Positions 47,599-64,000 of a stretch of 64,000 nucleotides of DNA are shown here, piece by piece. Position 1 is the stretch's first letter. The number at the start of each line of letters is the position of its first letter. The position numbers were made by a program, and so were the translations under genes. Under the pieces are notes generated by a model. The model had not been told where the DNA came from. It did no database searches and worked only from the letters and a program-made list of their open reading frames with translations. The DNA is from Paraspadella gotoi. Its lineage: Eukaryota > Chaetognatha. Location: contig CM119266.1 in the NCBI GenBank assembly GCA_051294375.1, forward strand, positions 6,899,431 through 6,963,430. Reading direction: 5' to 3'.

Positions 47599-49202
47599 TC
47601 CGTGAGTCGGGAAGAGGAGGAAGAAGGAGATAGAGAAAAAGGAGGAATTGGATGAGGAAGAGGTGGAGGAAGATGAGGAAGAGGTGGAGGAAGAGAGCGA
47701 GAGAGTGTCGATCTCTCGAGAGGGATTCGTGCGTCACGGTCTCTGGCATTCACAGTAGGAATGTTGTTCACAAATAGTTTTAAAAGTATTATTAAAAAAT
47801 GGTTGTCACTTGCTTTTAAATTTGGTTTGTAAGTAGAATTTGTACATCTTTTTTGTAAAACTATAAGCTAAACTGAGTGGGCACGGCCGAACGGTGGTAT
47901 TTGAATGGCTGGCTGCCTGTCCGAAAGGGGCCGGCTTCTGCTACTGGTTAGACTGTTCCAACAAGATATTATTAACTCGAGTTTTCGATGAGGGCGACCG
48001 TCATGCGTAAAAGTCACAATGAAATATCAATTAACTAAATTTACTTTTCGTTTGGTCAAGATCCGCTTAACCTTATTCATTCTCGGAATTCATGAGGACT
48101 TACTCTTACTCTTACTCTTTCAGTCTTAGGCTGTACCGTTAGAATCCAAGAAAAAAGTGGTGTTAGAGGGCAAACTTCGCGGATCCCCTAAGGTGTTTAT
48201 TCCCGACGGTGAGATGTACTACTTTTATATTTTATATGTATTATATATATATATTATATATTTATATATATATATATTATATTATATTGTATTATACATT
48301 TGTACATATGCTAAAGTCTGATTTTTTAATTCGTTTAAATTATATCCATAAAAGCATTTAAAACAGCTCATCAGGTAAGGTCAAATCAGCTAAATAGCAA
48401 TTCAGCTTGCGAGATTAATTGCTTAATTAATTTAGGCTTAGATTGCTAAAATTGTTCACTCAAACAAAGGAAATAGATTTGAAAAAAGTTTAGAATTTCA
48501 AAAACTGTGGAATGACTGTATTTTTCAAATCACAACTCTTACCTCAAGTTTTTGAGGAATTATTTTCTAAAAGTAACATGCTCGTGATCAAATTTTTTGG
48601 TTAACTACCGTTTAAAAGAAAAGTTACAAATAAATTTTACAAAGTTAGACAAAAACTACTAGGGATTGCATTATTAGATAGGAAACGAATATTTTTTTTC
48701 GTTAAAAAATCGGAAATACAGGTAGATGGGCTAAAATTTATTCAACTAAAAAAATAAATTAAAAAAAAAAACAAGACATCTTAATGAGGCAAAAACTAGT
48801 CACTATTCTATAAATTTCAGGAAAATCATCAGGGTTATAGTCGCTGCGCAAACATCGCCTATCACATGTCATTTTCAGCATTTTCATCACCGCTGTCGTT
48901 TACAAAGTTCTCGATGTCTAGGAGATAAAAAAAATTAAAAAAGAATAAAAAAACGGCATCCCCAATGTCAGAAAGACAAAAAGAATAAATCTTTCAACCA
49001 TATTCCAAAATATTTCGTAATTTTTCCTATAAAAAACAAATAAGGGTAAAAAAGTTTCCTTTTCAAATCTCGTAGGTCCCACGACGTCCTCCGTTGACAA
49101 AAAAAACAACAACAATAATTAATGATAGTTAATACATAAAAAAAAAATAAGGAAGAGCATTAGTTTCTGTTTGTGCGGGGGAAACGTGACGTCGCGCCCG
49201 GG
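47599..49202. other. Spacer between DEG/ENaC 5' end and SLC12A9-like 3' end
   Basis: The first 150 bp is GC-richer and probably 5' UTR/promoter of the DEG/ENaC gene. 48230-48300 is (TA)-rich. Two isolated exon-like pieces could not be assigned: + 48151-48208 (KKVVLEGKLRGSPKVFIPD, AG before, gtgaga after) and - near 48905-48860 (ENFVNDSGDENAENDM then stop). They may belong to a small gene I cannot reconstruct. Confidence 0.35.
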
Positions 49203-60206
<11,004 letters not shown>

Positions 60207-62269
60207 TGTCGCGATTTTTTTCTAGATTCACGTCGAAGAAGAAATTTAATTTCGTCTTTGGCCGAGAGAGTCGCTATGAAATTCGAAAAGCCGACGCTTG
60301 GTCATAATTCGGCGTCGCCGGCGTCACTCGGCGCCGCGGCGTCTCCAGTCGGAGCGGGCAGCGTCGCGATGAGGAAGAGGAACAAACATTTTTTTTTCTG
60401 GGAGAATTTAGTCGCGTCTCTAAGAAGTTGAAGCAAAAACATTAATAAATAAATAAAAAAAGTTAATAAAAATGTATTTAGATAAATTGGCATTTAACAC
60501 AAGATTTAACTTAAGATCGTCTCTCTCTCGTTCTCTCTCTCTCTCTCTCTCTCTTCTCTTCTCTCTCTCTCTCTCTCTCTCGCAGTTCCACCCCAACAAA
60601 AATGACCACATTTGGAAAAAGACAATTCTGACAACGAAGACGAAAATGACAAAGACGTCTAAGATTCGAAAAAGACTAAATTAGTCAAAAATAACAAAGA
60701 AACTTCCAGTTACTATTTTTTTGAGGTGAGAATTAATCGATGGATTGCAAATAACCGGTTTTTGCGATTCTTTCCGACATGATTATAATAATTAAAGAAA
60801 AACCTTCAACTTGAAAAATACTTCGTTTTTATCTTGTGGGTGAGAAAATTTTACGAGGACAGTATCCTCAGTACTTATCTAATCCAGTTTAGTAAGTGAA
60901 ATTTAAGAGGTAGGGAAAGGTCAAGGACTTTTCTGACATCTATAATAATGTTGGAAAAGACCATCAAAATGAAAGTCTGGGACATTCGTCATAAATACAA
61001 ATTATCAAGAGATTTTACGATTTTTTTTCATTTTATAAAACATTTTTGTTCACTATTTCAAAATGTAAGATTTCGTTTAAAAATATAATATTTGAAAACA
61101 AAAGACAAAGTTATACGCTCGCCCGCAGTGAGAAAGTTTTCAATTTAGAATCCATTAGTAGTTCCCTGGATAATTGAGATAATGAGGCCTGTGAATAAGG
61201 CGAATCTTGTGAGGTTCGATGATCGCGAGATCACGTGAATTATATTCCTCTCCCAAAAATGTTCATCGAATTCCATAATAACCACAAAAGTTGAAAATAA
61301 AGCAGAAGTCTGCATTCCGGAGAGTCAAACTTGGAGAGAAACAAGAAAAGAGCATTCCGAAAAGCATTCCGAAAAGCAAGAAAGCATTTCGAAAGACTTA
61401 GGCAGGGTCCTCTCGTTTTCCTGTTTATCCTTCGTCTGGATCTTTGAAACGAAATCCGGGACGAAGCAGAAGACAAAGGAAGAAGAAGATAATGTGTTAC
61501 ACGATAGGGAAGGGGAAGAGGAGAGAGAGAGGAAGATGGGCGGTGCTTTTTGGAATACTTTTTTTATCTTTTGACAGATAAAAAAGAAAGAAGACGGAAC
61601 AAGACATGAAACTGTAACGAAATGTTGAGAGAAGTACCTTACTAGCTTTCATTCGATTGAGTGCGACATCTGTGAAACCTACATTATAACTAGCTGGTTT
61701 TCATTATCATAATTTCAGTGACTTCTTTTAGGCTGACATTTAAAATAAAATCAAAGAGGTCATTACCAATGTGAGCACTAGTAATTGCAGCAACAAAAAG
61801 AGAAACAATTATTCTCTCTGTTTTTTTGAGATATTTTACGATGTACGAAATCTTCTGTTACTTGAACAGATAAAAATCAGATCATGGTCAGGAAAAATTA
61901 GAAAAGTCAATAGACAAATTCCAACAAAGCAACAACAACAACACTTTCCCTAACGGTCAGATCCCAGAGACACCACTCGGAAAAAGCCACGTGGGTCATT
62001 CTTGTTTTTTTACCATAGGTCATTAAATTCTAGGCAGCGAAACTGCCTGTTAAATCTAGAAACACACTGTGTTCTCTGATGAGGTTCTGTAGAAATTCAC
62101 GAAATTCTCTGTGGAATTGAAGATGAGAATTTGAAAAAGATGGAGATTGCAACTGTCATAAAGATGACAAAGTGAGCGAAAGTAGATGAGAGGAAGATGA
62201 CTAGTATAATGAGTAGTGCAATAGAAGTAATGAGGCCCTCATCGAGGCGAGTCACGAAATTTAAGCGAC
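60207..62269. other. Intergenic between the two SLC12A9-like genes
   Basis: The part near 60207-60420 is likely 5' UTR/promoter of copy A. A (CT)n tract at 60522-60582 ends in a cag acceptor-like site followed by an acidic coding-like piece (KDNSDNEDENDKDV then stop) that I cannot place. Nothing else supported. Confidence 0.45.
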
Positions 62270-64000
62270 TCAGAGAATCGTCGTAGTGACGGCGGAGATT
62301 CCGTGAACGAGGACGACGGGGGGAATGTCTCTCGTGATCCGCTCGTAGTGATCCACGAATCGATGATGATCTCGTGCGTCGGAAGGCGGCAGTGACAAGT
62401 AGAGGAAACTCACTGGAAGGAAAGTGAAAGTCACGATCTCGACTACAACCCTAAGTTTCCTTCCGCAGACTCACCTGTAGTTTCCTTCGAGTAACTCCGG
62501 ACGAGCTCGTTGACGCCGTCGAGGAAGTCGTAGGGGACGCGGGCGAATCGACTCGGCTCCAGTGGCTCGTCGAGTCGGGAAAAGCTTGGAACTAAAAGTT
62601 GGAGGAAGAAGTCCAGGGAGAAATAGAAAAAGAAAAGAATGATTCATCAAATGGAATAAATCCATATAATAAGTTATAAATTAATTTAATAAAAAAGCTA
62701 TTTTGACCATAATTTTAAACTGACTGTTTTGGGTTAAGGCCAATAATAACAAAGAGGGACACGTCTTCAATCAAGACTCTATTACAATGAAGTGAGAGGA
62801 GATTTTTTTTACTGTTTCAATTGGATAAAAGGAATATATAAGCCAAAAAAAGTTAAACGTCGCTAAAAACCCTAGCGGTCAAGTCAAATGTTACATCCAT
62901 CATCGCTTTTGGAATGCGACTTTCATCCATTTTCCTCACCCGACATTTCCCGATCGGCGTCGCTCGAGCGGAGGCGGGTCACGTGATCCCAACTAATAAG
63001 AATGATTTCGGCGGGAATTCGGAGTTGAGCCAAAACCTGAGCCGATTGGCAGAAAAAGATGAGGTTTATTCTTACTGCTCTTGTTAATTAATTAAGATTA
63101 ATTAGAAACTGTTATTGTTAATGAATTAGATGGTATTGTTGTTAAAGCTAATATGAAAAACCCATTCCATCGATTCACATCTTCCAAGAAAAGTACTCGC
63201 CTTCGCAAAGTTCTTCTTCATGAACTCCGCGTCATCCTCCTCAGTGACGCAGAGAAAGACCCGGATGTGAGTCCCGGCCTTGTGCCAATGCTCCACCATC
63301 TCTAGGATGCAGGCCCAACTGCAGCATCAGCAGCGACGTCGTGTCCAGTAGGCGGAAACTCGACGGCTGGAGAAAGTTGTGCGGCCAGACGTCGACCACC
63401 ACCTGGAGAAAATGGTTTTCAGTCCATTTTTTATCTATTAATGAGCCATAAGTATTAATCAGCTTTGAAAGGTTTTAAAAATATTTTTATAGCCCCAAAT
63501 AAGTACTTATTAAGTTATAATAAGCTTTTACTGTAAACCTTTTTATTCTTTAAATCCGCTTTGTTGAAAGACTGAAAGTTTCGAGTGATCAACAGGTTCT
63601 TTTGCGACTTGATTATATCAAAGAGAATGTCCATATACTCGGAAAGCTGCAAAGACTTTTTCTGGTCGCCGGACCGCAGAGGAGGAAAGGCAGTTTCCAC
63701 CTGTAAAAAAAAATTTCAATTATTTCAATAAAATTGTTTACGAAATAATTGACTGACCTGATCCAAGGGCATCTGGAAGACTTTGGTCTTGAGGTCACTT
63801 TTCGCCAAAGCCATCGACAGTGTGTCTGTTGGGGGACTGTCGTCGTAAAACCCGAGGCAGACGGTATTGGGCTTCATTCCACCAAGACCGGACAATCTGA
63901 AAGTGAGCCCAAAATAAGACGAATTTTAAATAATGGAAAAGTAATGATTAATCAACGCACCTTCCTTCACCTGTAGAGATTTTGAACGCCTTCTCTGACT
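62270..64000 (-). CDS. SLC12A9-like: SLC12A9-like transporter, copy B (partial, C-terminal domain; continues beyond the window)
   Basis: Exons from the right edge: 64000-63971 (partial, REGVQNLYR), 63896-63758, 63700-63539, 63402-63201, 63036-62940, 62591-62475, 62412-62270. They encode the cytosolic C-terminal domain: [82 protein letters not shown], and the end [19 protein letters not shown] with TGA at 62272-62270. Exon lengths (139, 162, 202, 143) equal copy A; intron positions are conserved. Exon 63402-63201 has an extra base near 63323 (cccaact against ccaact in A), breaking the frame. Its 5' splice site is GC (gcgaag/gcgagt) where A has GT. Same strand, so a head-to-tail tandem duplicate. 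Confidence 0.9.

Overview
The window is nuclear DNA from an intron-rich, AT-rich animal genome: GC-richer exons with canonical GT/AG boundaries, (CT)n tracts next to splice acceptors, a metazoan tRNA-Glu, and animal gene families (type III classic cadherin, ASB ankyrin/SOCS, DEG/ENaC, SLC12, METTL27-like). A cadherin with PCCD, EGF and LamG modules points to a non-chordate animal, probably a protostome. I cannot fix the phylum.

Layout. (1) About 42-29236, + strand: the 3' part of a DN-cadherin (CadN)-like gene. Exons for the last cadherin repeats, PCCD, EGF, LamG1 and the start of a second EGF run from 42 to 7680. An array of about 13 tiny phase-1 exons encoding a hydrophilic repetitive linker lies at 8037-12982, interrupted by a decayed Tc1/mariner element. 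LamG2 and a third EGF-like region lie at 13268-15235. The cytoplasmic tail at 20306-29236 has Lys/Glu-, Ala/Gly- and Met/Gly-rich blocks and a beta-catenin-binding-like motif. The stretch 15.3-25.7 kb is badly assembled: N-gaps, error-rich direct and inverted copies of neighbouring sequence, and a fold-back. The transmembrane exon was not found. (2) 32751-35268, +: a secreted H-type-lectin-like protein whose last exon is a long 84-bp repeat array encoding Lys/Gly/Asn, then His4/Asp5 blocks. (3) 37861-40690, +: an ankyrin-repeat/SOCS-box (ASB) protein, a likely E3-ligase substrate receptor. (4) 47598-42082, - strand: a DEG/ENaC channel subunit with an unusual filter residue and an acidic/Ser tail. 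(5) 60206-49203, -: a full SLC12A9-like transporter. A tRNA-Glu(CTC) and a hairpin element with a hammerhead-like core lie in its introns, and a complete METTL27-like methyltransferase gene is nested on the opposite strand of its largest intron. (6) 64000-62270, -: the 3' half of a second SLC12A9-like gene with matching exon lengths, so a tandem duplication.

The genes do not form one pathway, though three encode membrane transport or adhesion proteins. Several exons carry single-base frame breaks, some at homopolymers. With the N-gaps and error-rich duplicated flanks this suggests a draft long-read assembly, so these breaks should not be read as pseudogenisation without read support. Exon limits were placed by hand from GT/AG sites and codon phase.
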